A DNA stretch of 29,633 nucleotides from an uncultured Verrucomicrobiota bacterium (GCA_946482165.1 CAMLQS010000017.1:1-29633); one strand, 5' to 3'. Shown: positions 16,789 to 24,775, numbered from the stretch's first letter. Numbers and translations are program-made. Notes: a model not told the origin generated them from the sequence alone.

Positions 16789-19064
16789 AATTTACAGACG
16801 GCCAATGGCTTCTTCAACCGGGCGTAGCCGCCCACTATCCCGCGGAGGCGCATGACATCACGCCTTCCGAGGATCGGCTCGTCATCCACGCGCCCACCCG
16901 GCCCATTCGCCATCGCGGCGATACGCTGCAAGGCCCGTTGCTCACGGTCACGCTGAGCTCGCCGATGGAGGGCGTGGTTCGCGTCCGCATCGACCACTTC
17001 ACCAACGGCGGCCAGGCCGGCCCCGTCATCCCGCTTCAGACGGGCAACGACGCACGCGTCCCGGTTCGCTTCGAAAAAACGGACACGTCGACCCTGCTCC
17101 ACGCCGGTTCGCTGTCCGCGCGGGTGAAAAACAAGGACGGCTGGGAGATCTCCTTCGAATCCGAAGGCCGGGTGCTCACCCGGAGCGGCTGGCGCGGCAT
17201 GGGCTACGTCCAGCGCGACGGCCGCGAGCCCTTCGTCCACGAGCAGCTCTCGCTCGGCGTCGGAGAGTGCGTCTACGGCCTGGGCGAGCGTTTCACCGCC
17301 TTCGTCAAAAACGGCCAGGTGGTGGAGAACACCAACAAGGACGGCGGCACCGCCTGCGAGCAGGCCTACAAGAGCGTGCCCTTCTACCTCACGAACCGCG
17401 GCTACGGCGTGCTCGTCAACGAGGCGGGCCCCGTCTCCTTCGAGGTGGCGTCCGAAAAGGTCGCGCGCGTGCAGTTCAGCATCCCCGGCGAGAGCCTGGA
17501 GTATTTCGTGATCGCGGGACCGACGCCGAAGGAAGTGCTCGCCCGCCTCACCGCCCTGACCGGCCGCCCGGCCCTGCCGCCCGCGTGGTCCTTTGGCCTT
17601 TGGCTGTCGACCTCCTTCACGACCGACTACGACGAGGCGACCTGCACGAAGTTCATCGAGGGCATGAAGCAGCGCGACCTGCCCCTGCATGTCTTCCACT
17701 TCGACTGTTTCTGGATGCGCGAGTTCGACTGGTGCAACTTCGAGTGGGATCCGCGCGTGTTTCCCGATCCCGCCGGCATGCTCGCGCGTTTCCACGAGCG
17801 CGGTCTCAAGATCTGCGTCTGGATCAACCCCTACATCGGCCAGCGTTCCCGCCTTTTCGCCGAGGGCGCCGCGCACGGCTACTTCATCAAGCGCGCGAAC
17901 GGCTGCGTCTGGCAGACCGATCTCTGGCAACCGGGCATGGCGATCGTCGACTTCACCAACCCGGCCGCCCGCGCCTGGTATTCCGCGCACCTCCGCCGCC
18001 TGCTCGACATGGGCGTGGACGCGCTGAAGACGGACTTCGGCGAACGCATCCCCACCGACGGCGTCGTCTACCACGACGGCTCCGATCCGGTGAAGATGCA
18101 CAACCTTTACCCGATCCTCTACAACGAGTGCGTCTTTAACGTCATCCGCGAGGCGCGCGGCGAGGGCGAGGCGGTGCTGTTCGCCCGCTCCGCCTACGCG
18201 TCGAGCCAACGCTTCCCGGTGCATTGGGGCGGCGACTGCTGGTCCACGTTCGAGTCGATGGCGGAGAGCCTGCGCGGCGGCCTTTCGCTCAGTCTCTGCG
18301 GCTTCGGCTTCTGGAGCCACGACATCGGCGGCTTCGAGGGCACCGCGCCGGCCTCGGTCTACAAGCGCTGGGCGGCCTTCGGGCTCCTGTCCTCGCACAG
18401 CCGCCTGCACGGCGCCGGGAGCTATCGCGTGCCCTGGGTCTACGATGAGGAGGCCTGCGACGTGCTGCGCTTCTTCACGAAGCTCAAGTGCCGCCTCATG
18501 CCCTACCTCTGGGCCGCCGCGGTGCAGGCGCACCGCGAAGGCATCCCGACGATGCGCGCGATGATGCTCGAGTTTCCCGAGGAGCCGGCCTGCGACACGC
18601 TCTGCCGCCAGTATCTGCTCGGCGGCTCGCTCCTCGTCGCGCCGGTCTTCACGGATGACGGCACGGTGGACTTCTACCTGCCCGCCGGCCGCTGGACACA
18701 CCTGCTCAGCGGAGAGGTGCGCGAGGGCGGACGCTGGTATCGCGAGCGGCACGGCTACCTCTCGCTTCCGCTCTACGTGCGCCCGGGTTCGCTGCTCGCC
18801 TTCGGCGCCGACGACACTCGGCCGGACTACGACCAGACGCGCGGCGCCACCTTCCGGCTCTACGAGTTGGCCGACGGCGCGAGCGCGGAGTGCCGGGTCC
18901 ACGATCTCAAGGGCGTGTCCGTCGCCACCGTCCTCGCCCGCCGCACGGGCTGCGAGGTGGTCTTCGAAGTCCGGGGCGAGCTGCGCGACGCGAGTTTCGC
19001 GCTTGGCCAGGGAGCGCCCGTCGCGCTGCCGGCCGGAAGGAAGGATCTGAGCCTGCGCGGCTGA
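16785..19064 (+). CDS. yicI: GH31 alpha-xylosidase (YicI-like)
   Basis: A 759-residue retaining alpha-glycosidase of GH31, close in length to E. coli YicI (772). The nucleophile is D417 in ALKTDFGERIPTDG and the acid/base D484 in HWGGDCWSTFESMAESLRGG; both motifs and their numbering nearly match YicI (D416 and D482, from memory). The KTDFGE motif and the FDCFWMREFDWCNFEWD segment are characteristic of alpha-xylosidases rather than alpha-glucosidases. No signal peptide, so cytoplasmic. The start ATG at 16785 overlaps the GH42 stop. It would release alpha-1,6-xylose from the non-reducing end of xyloglucan oligosaccharides, exposing glucose for GH1. This gene is the strongest single pointer to xyloglucan. 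The symbol denotes similarity, not proven orthology. Confidence 0.94.
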   Translation: MKFTDGQWLLQPGVAAHYPAEAHDITPSEDRLVIHAPTRPIRHRGDTLQGPLLTVTLSSPMEGVVRVRIDHFTNGGQAGPVIPLQTGNDARVPVRFEKTDTSTLLHAGSLSARVKNKDGWEISFESEGRVLTRSGWRGMGYVQRDGREPFVHEQLSLGVGECVYGLGERFTAFVKNGQVVENTNKDGGTACEQAYKSVPFYLTNRGYGVLVNEAGPVSFEVASEKVARVQFSIPGESLEYFVIAGPTPKEVLARLTALTGRPALPPAWSFGLWLSTSFTTDYDEATCTKFIEGMKQRDLPLHVFHFDCFWMREFDWCNFEWDPRVFPDPAGMLARFHERGLKICVWINPYIGQRSRLFAEGAAHGYFIKRANGCVWQTDLWQPGMAIVDFTNPAARAWYSAHLRRLLDMGVDALKTDFGERIPTDGVVYHDGSDPVKMHNLYPILYNECVFNVIREARGEGEAVLFARSAYASSQRFPVHWGGDCWSTFESMAESLRGGLSLSLCGFGFWSHDIGGFEGTAPASVYKRWAAFGLLSSHSRLHGAGSYRVPWVYDEEACDVLRFFTKLKCRLMPYLWAAAVQAHREGIPTMRAMMLEFPEEPACDTLCRQYLLGGSLLVAPVFTDDGTVDFYLPAGRWTHLLSGEVREGGRWYRERHGYLSLPLYVRPGSLLAFGADDTRPDYDQTRGATFRLYELADGASAECRVHDLKGVSVATVLARRTGCEVVFEVRGELRDASFALGQGAPVALPAGRKDLSLRG

Positions 19065-19089
19065 TGTCCGTGCTCGTCGCAGGTTCGCC

Positions 19090-20169
19090 ATGCCGAAAAC
19101 ACCCAAACAACCCAAAAAGCCCGGCCGCGCCGCCACCCTCGTCGACGTGGGGCGGGAGGCGGGCGTCTCGGCCATGGCCGCCTCGGCGGTGCTCAACGGC
19201 GTGCGCACCTCCTCGCGCATCGCGCCCGACACGCGGGCCCGCATCCTCGAGGCGGCGGCGAAGCTCGACTATCGGCCGAACGCGGCGGCGCGCGCCTTGA
19301 TCCGCCGCCGGATGAACACGCTTGGAGTCGTCGCGGTCGTGGAGGCCGGGGATCTCAACCACTACTTCCTCGAGGTCTTCAACGGCGTGCTGAGCGCCGC
19401 GGCGCGCCACGGGCAGAACACCACGGTCTTCACCCTGCATGATTGGGAGCGCGACGCGCGGCGCATCGGCTCCTTCTGCGACGGCCGCATCGACGGCCTG
19501 GTGATGATCGCTCCGCTGATCAACCCGGAGGCGGCGTCCGCGCTGCCCACGCACACCCCGATGGTGACGATCCACGGCAACCACGCGCTCGACGGGGTGG
19601 TGAACCTCGATCCGGACGAGGAAACGGGCAGCTTCGCGCTGGTGTCGCGGCTGATCGAGCTGGGGCACCGCCGCATCCTGCACATGGCGGGTCCGTCCGG
19701 AATGCGAGGCGCGGAGCGTCGCGTGTCGGGCTACCGGCGCGCCTTGGAGCGGGCGGGGTTGCCTTACGATCCCGGGCTCGTGCTGGAAGCGGGCTTCAAC
19801 ATCCCGGACGGGCGAGAGGCGACCCGGCGCTGGTTGCTCTCCACGCCTTCGAGCAAGCGTGCCACGGCGATCTTTTGCGCCAACGACAGCGCGGCCTACG
19901 GCTGCGTGGAGGCGTTGTCCGCGGCGGGCCTGCGGGTGCCGGACGACGTGTCGGTGGCGGGCTTTGACGACACCCTGCTGGCGCGGGCCTGCGTGCCGCA
20001 GCTCAGCTCCGTGCGCCAACCCCTGCGGCGCATGGGCGAGCGGGCGGTCGAGATCCTGCTCGACCTGGCGCGCGGCGCGTCGGCTCCGCGGTCGCCGGAG
20101 CTGTTCCCGACCGAGCCGGTGATGCGCGCCTCGGTGGCAAGGCCGGCGAAGCCTGCACGGGGCGGATGA
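19090..20169 (+). CDS. LacI-family transcriptional regulator, right end of locus
   Basis: A 359-residue regulator. Residues about 15-70 hold the helix-turn-helix and hinge (ATLVDVGREAGVSAMAASAV, then YRPNAAARALIRR). The common TVS of the recognition helix reads AAS here. The sensor domain follows the classic pattern: FCANDSAAYGCVEALSAAGLRVPDDVSVAGFDD near residues 260-295, and GHRRILHMAGP near 190-200. A basic, Pro-rich N-terminal tail of about 13 residues precedes the DNA-binding domain. It is the last gene of the rightward operon, 25 bp after GH31. It likely senses a sugar from the locus and acts at the divergent promoter, probably at the 8132 palindrome; target and ligand are inferred. It converges on a decayed LacI gene. 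Confidence 0.93.
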   Translation: MPKTPKQPKKPGRAATLVDVGREAGVSAMAASAVLNGVRTSSRIAPDTRARILEAAAKLDYRPNAAARALIRRRMNTLGVVAVVEAGDLNHYFLEVFNGVLSAAARHGQNTTVFTLHDWERDARRIGSFCDGRIDGLVMIAPLINPEAASALPTHTPMVTIHGNHALDGVVNLDPDEETGSFALVSRLIELGHRRILHMAGPSGMRGAERRVSGYRRALERAGLPYDPGLVLEAGFNIPDGREATRRWLLSTPSSKRATAIFCANDSAAYGCVEALSAAGLRVPDDVSVAGFDDTLLARACVPQLSSVRQPLRRMGERAVEILLDLARGASAPRSPELFPTEPVMRASVARPAKPARGG

Positions 20170-20208
20170 ACCGGGCGTGCGGTCTCGACCCGCGGGGAGG
20201 GCCGGGGC

Positions 20209-20833
20209 CTATGGGGATGATTGCGGTTCCGCCACATCGGAAGGCGCGGGCAGGCGCACGGTGGAGCCCGTCGCGCCACGAGCCCGGCACGTGAAGCAGG
20301 CGGGGGATGCCGGGCATCCCGCACTCGTTGCGTTGCAGCCGCCCGATCAGCATATCCACGGCGGCCGCGCCTATCTCCTCCGAGTGTTCGTCGATCCCGG
20401 CCATTCCGGCCGGGGCATTGCTCAGTTCCAAGGCCGCCACGCCGAGGTCGGCGGGGACGTTCGCCGCCTGGGCTAACAGTGGGAGCATGTAGTGGGCGTC
20501 GTCCACGAGCACCGCGTCGGGGCGCTCTTGATCGAGCCAGGCGCGGAGAGTCGCCAAATTCAGCTTCTCCGGCGGCACGGAGAGGGCGGAGACGCGCCGC
20601 TCCGGCGGCAGGAGGTGGAGTTTCATCAAATGCGCGGCCACATACTGGTGCTCGGTGCGGATCGAGATGCCGGGGTTGGTGAAAAAGCCTATGCGGCGAT
20701 AACCGCAGGACTCAAGGGCGGCCCAGGCGCAGTTGAAGTTGCGGAACGTGGCTGAGCAGGCTCGCGGCAAATTCGGTGGCGAGGTAACCGACCAGTTGTG
20801 TGCGCTCGGCGGCGCCGCGTGACGCCTGGGCAT
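20209..20833 (-). pseudogene. Decayed LacI-family regulator, sensor-domain remnant
   Basis: The minus strand reads clearly as the C-terminal part of a LacI-type sensor domain (AALESCGYRRIGFFTNPG, RPDAVLVDDAHYMLPLLAQA, DEHSEEIGAAAVDMLIGRLQ, RLLHVPGSWRDG) but cannot be read in one frame. Near 20267-20270 one extra base breaks the frame: skipping it restores a normal tail, STVRLPAPSDVAEPQSSP, stopping at 20209-20211. Near 20742 a second extra base separates an upstream piece (ATEFAASLLSHV) from RNFNCAWAALE. No helix-turn-helix is present; the homology stops at the terminator of the adjacent PEP-CTERM gene. So it is 5'-truncated with two +1 shifts. Sequencing error could explain the shifts but not the missing DNA-binding domain. 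Confidence 0.8.
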
Positions 20834-20834
20834 T

Positions 20835-20863
20835 AAAAAAGCCGCCGGGGAAACCCCGGCGGC
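20835..20863 (-). terminator. Intrinsic terminator of the PEP-CTERM gene
   Basis: A perfect 10-bp GC stem (GCCGCCGGGG at 20841-20850, its complement at 20854-20863) with an AAA loop. Six A on the plus strand (20835-20840) give a U-run for leftward transcription. It lies 36 bp beyond the stop of the leftward gene ending at 20899. Confidence 0.93.
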
Positions 20864-20898
20864 TCAGTGGAACGAAAGGGATGGCCGGAGGCGGCGTC

Positions 20899-21630
20899 TC
20901 AGCTTTGGGCGCGGCGGCGGCGCAGGGCGACGAAACCGACCGCGGCCAAGCCGACGAGGGTCGCGGCGGAGGCGGGCTCGGGGACGGCGGTCACGAAGGC
21001 GAAGTCGTCGTAGCGGATGAAGTTACTCTGGACAAGCGACATGCTCACGATCGGGTTGATCGAGGTGCCGGAGATGCTATGGAAGAAATAGTCGTTGGCA
21101 TTTGCTCCCGATGTGCTCGCGGTGGAGTTGTCTTGGAAGGTGACGGTGATCGAGGGAATGCGACTGACATCGTTCCGGTCCGCGCTGATGATTCCGATGC
21201 TGAGCAGCGGCTTGTCGAAAGTGAATGTCCGGGTTGACGCATCGCCGGTAAGACCAAGTTCGCCTGTGCCGGAAGTGGGCTCCCCGCCGACAACGCCTTG
21301 ATTGATCGCGGTGCCTGTCATGGTCAGGACCAAGCTGTTTGCGAGCGAAGTCCCATACTTTAGGGTGATGGTTTCACTGGAATTGATGGTGAAGCCGCCG
21401 ACAGTATCGAAATTCCACACACCGCCGGTGTCGTTGCTGAAAGCGGTGGAAATGATTGAGGAGAAGCTCGTTACGTCAGTGGAATTTCCCGTTGCCTCAA
21501 GGATGGGCGTCTTGCCGATCGGATTGATGACGCCCACCGTATCCACGGTGATAGAGGCTGCCTGAGAGGCTACGCTTGAAGCGAGGACAAGCGCGGCAGA
21601 GGATGCCAGGAGCGATAGTTTCGATTTCAT
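20899..21630 (-). CDS. PEP-CTERM sorting-domain protein, unknown function
   Basis: A 243-residue exported protein. An N-terminal signal peptide (MKSKLSLLASSAALVLASSV, cleavage near SQA-AS) precedes a Thr/Ser/Asn/Gly-rich beta-type body. The tail is a clear PEP-CTERM: VPEP, then a hydrophobic stretch (ASAATLVGLAAVGFVAL) and RRRR. Such tails are expected to be cut by an exosortase after export, placing the protein on the surface or in extracellular matrix. The start is set at 21630, directly before the signal peptide; an in-frame start at 21783 would add a hydrophilic leader incompatible with export. I recognise no catalytic domain. It diverges from a second PEP-CTERM gene across a 688-bp spacer and is closed by a strong terminator. 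No exosortase gene is in the window. Confidence 0.88.
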   Translation of the reverse strand: MKSKLSLLASSAALVLASSVASQAASITVDTVGVINPIGKTPILEATGNSTDVTSFSSIISTAFSNDTGGVWNFDTVGGFTINSSETITLKYGTSLANSLVLTMTGTAINQGVVGGEPTSGTGELGLTGDASTRTFTFDKPLLSIGIISADRNDVSRIPSITVTFQDNSTASTSGANANDYFFHSISGTSINPIVSMSLVQSNFIRYDDFAFVTAVPEPASAATLVGLAAVGFVALRRRRAQS

Positions 21631-21902
21631 AAGAACTTTTTGGGGATGTGTGTTTGGCGTGGCTGGAGATGAGCGGGTGTCGGGATCAGGTGAAGGACCA
21701 GCCCCTCGCTCGGTGGGTTTTCGGTCCTTTGACGATTCAGTAACCATGCCCCGCCTCCTGCTCAACCGGCGCAACGCTGACATCGTTCAGCCCGAGATGG
21801 CTCACCACAGCGGGAATCGACAAAAGCATTACGCGTTTCCCATTTTCATAAAACATGTTCCGTAATTGCCATCTCGGATGCTCTTCCTGGATTCTCCGCA
21901 TG

Positions 21903-21918
21903 GATTTAGCGGTCAATC
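21903..21918. promoter_or_regulatory. Operator-like imperfect palindrome
   Basis: GATTTA-GCGG-TCAATC has one mismatch from the GATTTA-N4-TAAATC pattern seen at 8132 and 22234. It lies 273 bp upstream of the leftward PEP-CTERM start. Weaker than the other two. Confidence 0.35.
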
Positions 21919-22023
21919 AATCGGGCCATGGTTCGGATTGTCTCGTGGCGATCCTCCGGCAATAGGAGCGGCCCAAGGCCCCCTGTCTGTCATTTCCGGC
22001 GAGCCGGGAAATAAACTCGGCCC

Positions 22024-22073
22024 CGTCGCTTGAGCCCTACGGGGAGAACGGGAAACTGCGCTGGGCCAGCGTT
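22024..22073 (+). repeat. 50-bp dispersed repeat, copy 1
   Basis: This segment aligns without gaps to 29161-29210 with 40 of 50 bases identical, and 8 of the 10 differences are transitions. It contains CGCTGG-G-CCAGCG, a small hairpin that copy 2 keeps with a G-T wobble. One frame reads SPTGRTGNCAGPAL against CPAGRVGNHAGPAL in copy 2, with several synonymous changes. It could be a relic of a coding mobile element or a structured repeat. Confidence 0.75.
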
Positions 22074-22201
22074 ATTTAGGGAGGTCCTAAAAGGACACAG
22101 GAAGATGTTAGCTGTTTCTCTCCAATACGTAGCCGTAATGAGCTGCGGTTGAAAAAGGAGTTCGCGGACGGGCGCCTAAGGAGAATGAGCTTGACGATTT
22201 A

Positions 22202-22217
22202 GGTTTAGCGATAAATT
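22202..22217. promoter_or_regulatory. Operator-like palindrome GGTTTA-GCGA-TAAATT
   Basis: Fits GRTTTA-N4-TAAATY. Its centre is 32 bp, about three helical turns, from the centre of the next palindrome (22234-22249), so two regulators could bind on the same face upstream of the rightward PEP-CTERM gene. Confidence 0.45.
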
Positions 22218-22233
22218 GATGATTCATTCAGTG

Positions 22234-22249
22234 GATTTATCAATAAATC
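22234..22249. promoter_or_regulatory. Operator-like palindrome GATTTA-TCAA-TAAATC
   Basis: Half-sites and spacing are identical to the palindrome at 8132-8147 in the xyloglucan promoter region. It lies 69 bp upstream of the ATG of the PEP-CTERM gene at 22319, a plausible operator position. It suggests a shared LacI-type regulator. Confidence 0.55.
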
Positions 22250-22318
22250 GCTCGATTTGGCCCCCCCGTCCCCGCCCTTAGGTTCCCGACCGAGTCCAGC
22301 TTTCCCGCCAGCAACCCC

Positions 22319-23281
22319 ATGAAAACACATCAACACCACACGCAACACGTGTCCCGGACGACTCGTTCCCTCATTGCCGCCTGCGCAATGCTGGGTTCCG
22401 CGATCAGCGCCATCGCCGCCGATCCCTTGTATCAATGGAATTTCAACAGCGCCAGCGGCGCCAACACCGGCACCGCCGCCGGTGGAACCTTGGCGGCCAA
22501 TGTCGGCGCGGGAACCACCGGATCGTTCGCCGGCTCGGGTGTTTCCGGGCTGGGCGGAGACAGCTCCTTCCAGGCGAGCAACGCCAACGACAACTGGTGG
22601 GGGACCGATCTCGGCAACGCCGCCGCGGTGAGCAATCTGGATCTTGGCGCCCTCGGCAATCGGTTCACGATCACCCTTTGGATAAAGCGGAGCGGCGGTA
22701 ACAATGCAGACGTGCTCAATATCGGTTCCACGGCCACTCCTTCGTCCTCGTCCAATCCCGGTATTTCCATCGGCCTCTATGGCACTTGGGACAATGGCGT
22801 TGGCGTTGGCGTCAACGGATACAGTGCCGGAGTCAGCGATCCCTGGAGCGCGGGGACCGATAACGACTGGGTATTCATGGCCTTCGCTTATGACGGCACC
22901 GCAGGCATCTGGTGGGCTCCCGACATGAACACGCTCTATGGCCAACACCGCAACGGCGTGGTGGTCACCGGCGACATGGTCACTTCGGCCAGCACCGTGA
23001 CGGGAGTTCCCGTTCATACCGGCGACTGGAGCACCGCCGCCGGCACCCCCTCGGTCGGCGCCACCGCCACTGCCTACCTTGGAAACAACGGCGCGGGCAC
23101 CTCTGGCTTCAGCGGCAATCTCGACGACATCCGCATCTACAGCGGTTTGCTCACCCTCCCCGAGATCGAGGCGGTCCGCCTCGAAGCGGTGCCGGTGCCC
23201 GAGCCTTCGGCCGCCGCGCTCCTGATGGGCGGCTTCGGACTGTTTGCCGCGCTGGGCCGTCGTCCTGGAAAGCGGCGCTAA
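22319..23281 (+). CDS. LamG-like PEP-CTERM surface protein
   Basis: A 320-residue exported protein. A signal peptide (about residues 14-34, ending SAIAA) is followed by a body resembling a LamG/concanavalin-like jelly roll: FTITLWIKRSGG at about 118, DNDWVFMAFAYDGT at about 180, and the typical closing strand GFSGNLDDIRIYSGLLTLPE at about 262-281. The C-terminus is a PEP-CTERM: VPEPSAAAL, a hydrophobic stretch, then RRPGKRR. LamG domains commonly bind glycans, so it may hold polysaccharide at the cell surface; that is inference. The ATG at 22319 directly precedes the signal peptide. Two operator-like palindromes lie 69-117 bp upstream, and a strong terminator follows the gene. Confidence 0.88.
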   Translation: MKTHQHHTQHVSRTTRSLIAACAMLGSAISAIAADPLYQWNFNSASGANTGTAAGGTLAANVGAGTTGSFAGSGVSGLGGDSSFQASNANDNWWGTDLGNAAAVSNLDLGALGNRFTITLWIKRSGGNNADVLNIGSTATPSSSSNPGISIGLYGTWDNGVGVGVNGYSAGVSDPWSAGTDNDWVFMAFAYDGTAGIWWAPDMNTLYGQHRNGVVVTGDMVTSASTVTGVPVHTGDWSTAAGTPSVGATATAYLGNNGAGTSGFSGNLDDIRIYSGLLTLPEIEAVRLEAVPVPEPSAAALLMGGFGLFAALGRRPGKRR

Positions 23282-23296
23282 ACCGTTTCGCGCTCC

Positions 23297-23319
23297 CTGT
23301 CGGGATTGGTTCCCGACAG
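23297..23319. other. Hairpin downstream of LamG PEP-CTERM gene
   Basis: CTGTCGGG (23297-23304) and CCCGACAG (23312-23319) form a perfect 8-bp stem with a 7-nt loop, just after the stop codon. No T-run follows. It may stabilise the 3' end or act together with the terminator at 23336. Confidence 0.6.
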
Positions 23320-23335
23320 AGTTAATCGATTCTTC

Positions 23336-23382
23336 AAACTCCTGCGCGGCCCATCGAGTGGCTGCGCGGGAGTTTTGTTTTT
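23336..23382 (+). terminator. Intrinsic terminator of the LamG PEP-CTERM gene
   Basis: A 16-bp stem (23336-23351 with 23360-23375, including two G-T wobbles) and an 8-nt loop, followed by TTTTGTTTTT. This is a textbook rightward terminator 55 bp after the stop. Confidence 0.93.
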
Positions 23383-23385
23383 GGA

Positions 23386-23407
23386 GCGAAACGCGTAGGC
23401 GTTTCGC
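23386..23407. other. Perfect hairpin between convergent genes
   Basis: GCGAAACGC (23386-23394) and GCGTTTCGC (23399-23407) form a 9-bp stem with loop GTAG. It lies between the rightward terminator and the end of the leftward GH28 gene, so it may help stop leftward transcripts, though it has no T-run. Confidence 0.5.
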
Positions 23408-23420
23408 GGACAGGGTTTCC

Positions 23421-23450
23421 GTCCACGGCACGGCCGTCCAAGGCACGGCC
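23421..23450 (+). repeat. 15-bp tandem duplication
   Basis: GTCCACGGCACGGCC is followed directly by GTCCAAGGCACGGCC, one mismatch in 15. It lies in the convergent spacer with no gene. No function can be assigned. Confidence 0.7.
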
Positions 23451-23482
23451 CGGCGTGGGCGGGCGGAACGAGGGACGCGCGA

Positions 23483-24775
23483 TCACGGATCGGAAACGCC
23501 CTTGGGCCAGCGCTCGAAGGCGGGGCCGGACGCGGGGACGACGCTTACGTTTTCGAGGACGAGGTCCGGCGCGTGGACCAACTTGGCGCCGCGTTTCGAA
23601 GCAAATGACGCGTTTCTAAGGACGATCTCGCCCAAGGCCATCTCAGGCAGGCCCCATAGGGCGATCGAGTTGTCGGAACCGGCGCAACGGACGTTCTCGA
23701 TGCGGATGTTTCTCCAGCGAGGCGTGGTTGCGGTGACGGCGACAGGCGATTCGAGGCCGGGCTGTTTCGGCTCCTTCGGATAATAGCTGGAAATGAAGAC
23801 GGGATGTTTGACGGCTCGCATATCAAGATCGCGGTAAGTCAGGTTCTCCACCAGACCGCCGCGTTCGCGGGATGCTTTCATACGGATGCCGCAGGAGGTG
23901 CCGTCGAAGGTGATGCGCTCGGCGAGAAAGTTGCGGATGCCGCCGATGGTGTAGCTGCCGATCGTGAGCCCATGGCCAAAGCCGAACGCGCAATCTCGAA
24001 CGACGATATTCTCGCACATGGGGTAGGGCGCCTTCCGTCCGGTGTGCGTGCGCACGACGAGGTTGTCGTCGCCGGTGGAGATCTTGCATCCGGTGATGAG
24101 GTAATTGCGTCCGGACAGGTTGATCCCGTCGGTGTTGGGCGACTCGTCGGGCGCCTCCAAGGTCAGGCCGCGAATCCGGACCTCTTCGCACATGCTGAGA
24201 CTGACGTGGCTGTTGGGCGGGTTGGCGATGGTGAAGTCGTGAAGCTCGACCCGCTGGCAATCGGAGAAAGTGAAAATCTGGGGCCGGCTGGCGATCTCCT
24301 TGGCGTGGAATGCCCGCCACCACGTTTCGCCGTGGCCCTGGATCATGCCCGGACCGGAAACGCGAATGTCGGTCGCGCCTCGGGCGGTGAAGACGCTTTC
24401 GTAGCGTTTTTCGCCGGCGGGATATCCTTGTTCCCGATTCTGCACATGGAGGACGACGCCCGCGGAAAGGTGCAGCTCCAGATGCGAGGCGAGCGTGGTC
24501 GGTCCGATCCAATAATCCCCCGGCTCCACAACGAGGCGGCCGCCACCCTGGGCGGAGACATGGTCGACCGCGGCCTGCAGCTTGGCCGTGACGGGCGCGC
24601 TTGCGCCTGGCGTTACGCCGAGCTTCGCGGCCGAGAATGCACGGTCCGGGATCCGGGCCGAAATCGGAGTCAAGCTGGCCAAGCTCGTTGGCGGTGTTGA
24701 ATCGGCGGAAACGAGCGTTCCGGCCAGTGTCAGGCCAAGCAGGCAGGGCAGGAGACGAAAAATGACGCGTGGCAT
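23483..24775 (-). CDS. GH28 polygalacturonase-type pectinase, exported
   Basis: A 430-residue family GH28 enzyme with all family motifs: NTD (214-216, in ESPNTDGINL), DD (236-237, in STGDDNL), GHG (267-269, in FGFGHGLTIGS) and RMK (298-300). The aspartates act as acid and base in inverting hydrolysis of galacturonan. The right-handed beta-helix covers about residues 40-420. A signal peptide (about 3-24: VIFRLLPCLLGLTLAGTLVS) directs export. The start is the ATG at 24775, next to the signal peptide; an in-frame start at 24841 would put a hydrophilic leader before it. It diverges from a cluster with an MFS transporter of the hexuronate type, so galacturonate release and uptake is the likely pathway. 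Exo versus endo mode, or rhamnogalacturonan specificity, cannot be decided. Confidence 0.92.
   Translation of the reverse strand: MPRVIFRLLPCLLGLTLAGTLVSADSTPPTSLASLTPISARIPDRAFSAAKLGVTPGASAPVTAKLQAAVDHVSAQGGGRLVVEPGDYWIGPTTLASHLELHLSAGVVLHVQNREQGYPAGEKRYESVFTARGATDIRVSGPGMIQGHGETWWRAFHAKEIASRPQIFTFSDCQRVELHDFTIANPPNSHVSLSMCEEVRIRGLTLEAPDESPNTDGINLSGRNYLITGCKISTGDDNLVVRTHTGRKAPYPMCENIVVRDCAFGFGHGLTIGSYTIGGIRNFLAERITFDGTSCGIRMKASRERGGLVENLTYRDLDMRAVKHPVFISSYYPKEPKQPGLESPVAVTATTPRWRNIRIENVRCAGSDNSIALWGLPEMALGEIVLRNASFASKRGAKLVHAPDLVLENVSVVPASGPAFERWPKGVSDP

Larger units (their letters stand above)
21631..22318. promoter_or_regulatory. Spacer between two divergent PEP-CTERM genes
   Basis: These 688 bp hold no convincing gene; the small frames inside lack recognisable features. 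They carry three operator-like palindromes (21903, 22202, 22234), a copy of a 50-bp dispersed repeat (22024-22073), and a 12-mer at 22079-22090 whose reverse complement occurs at 24894. Local composition is lower in GC than the flanking genes. Promoters for both PEP-CTERM genes should lie here. Confidence 0.6.

Noticed and set aside
21650..21865. Small open frame in the spacer between the PEP-CTERM genes
   Set aside because: No domain, signal or start-site support; the spacer looks regulatory.
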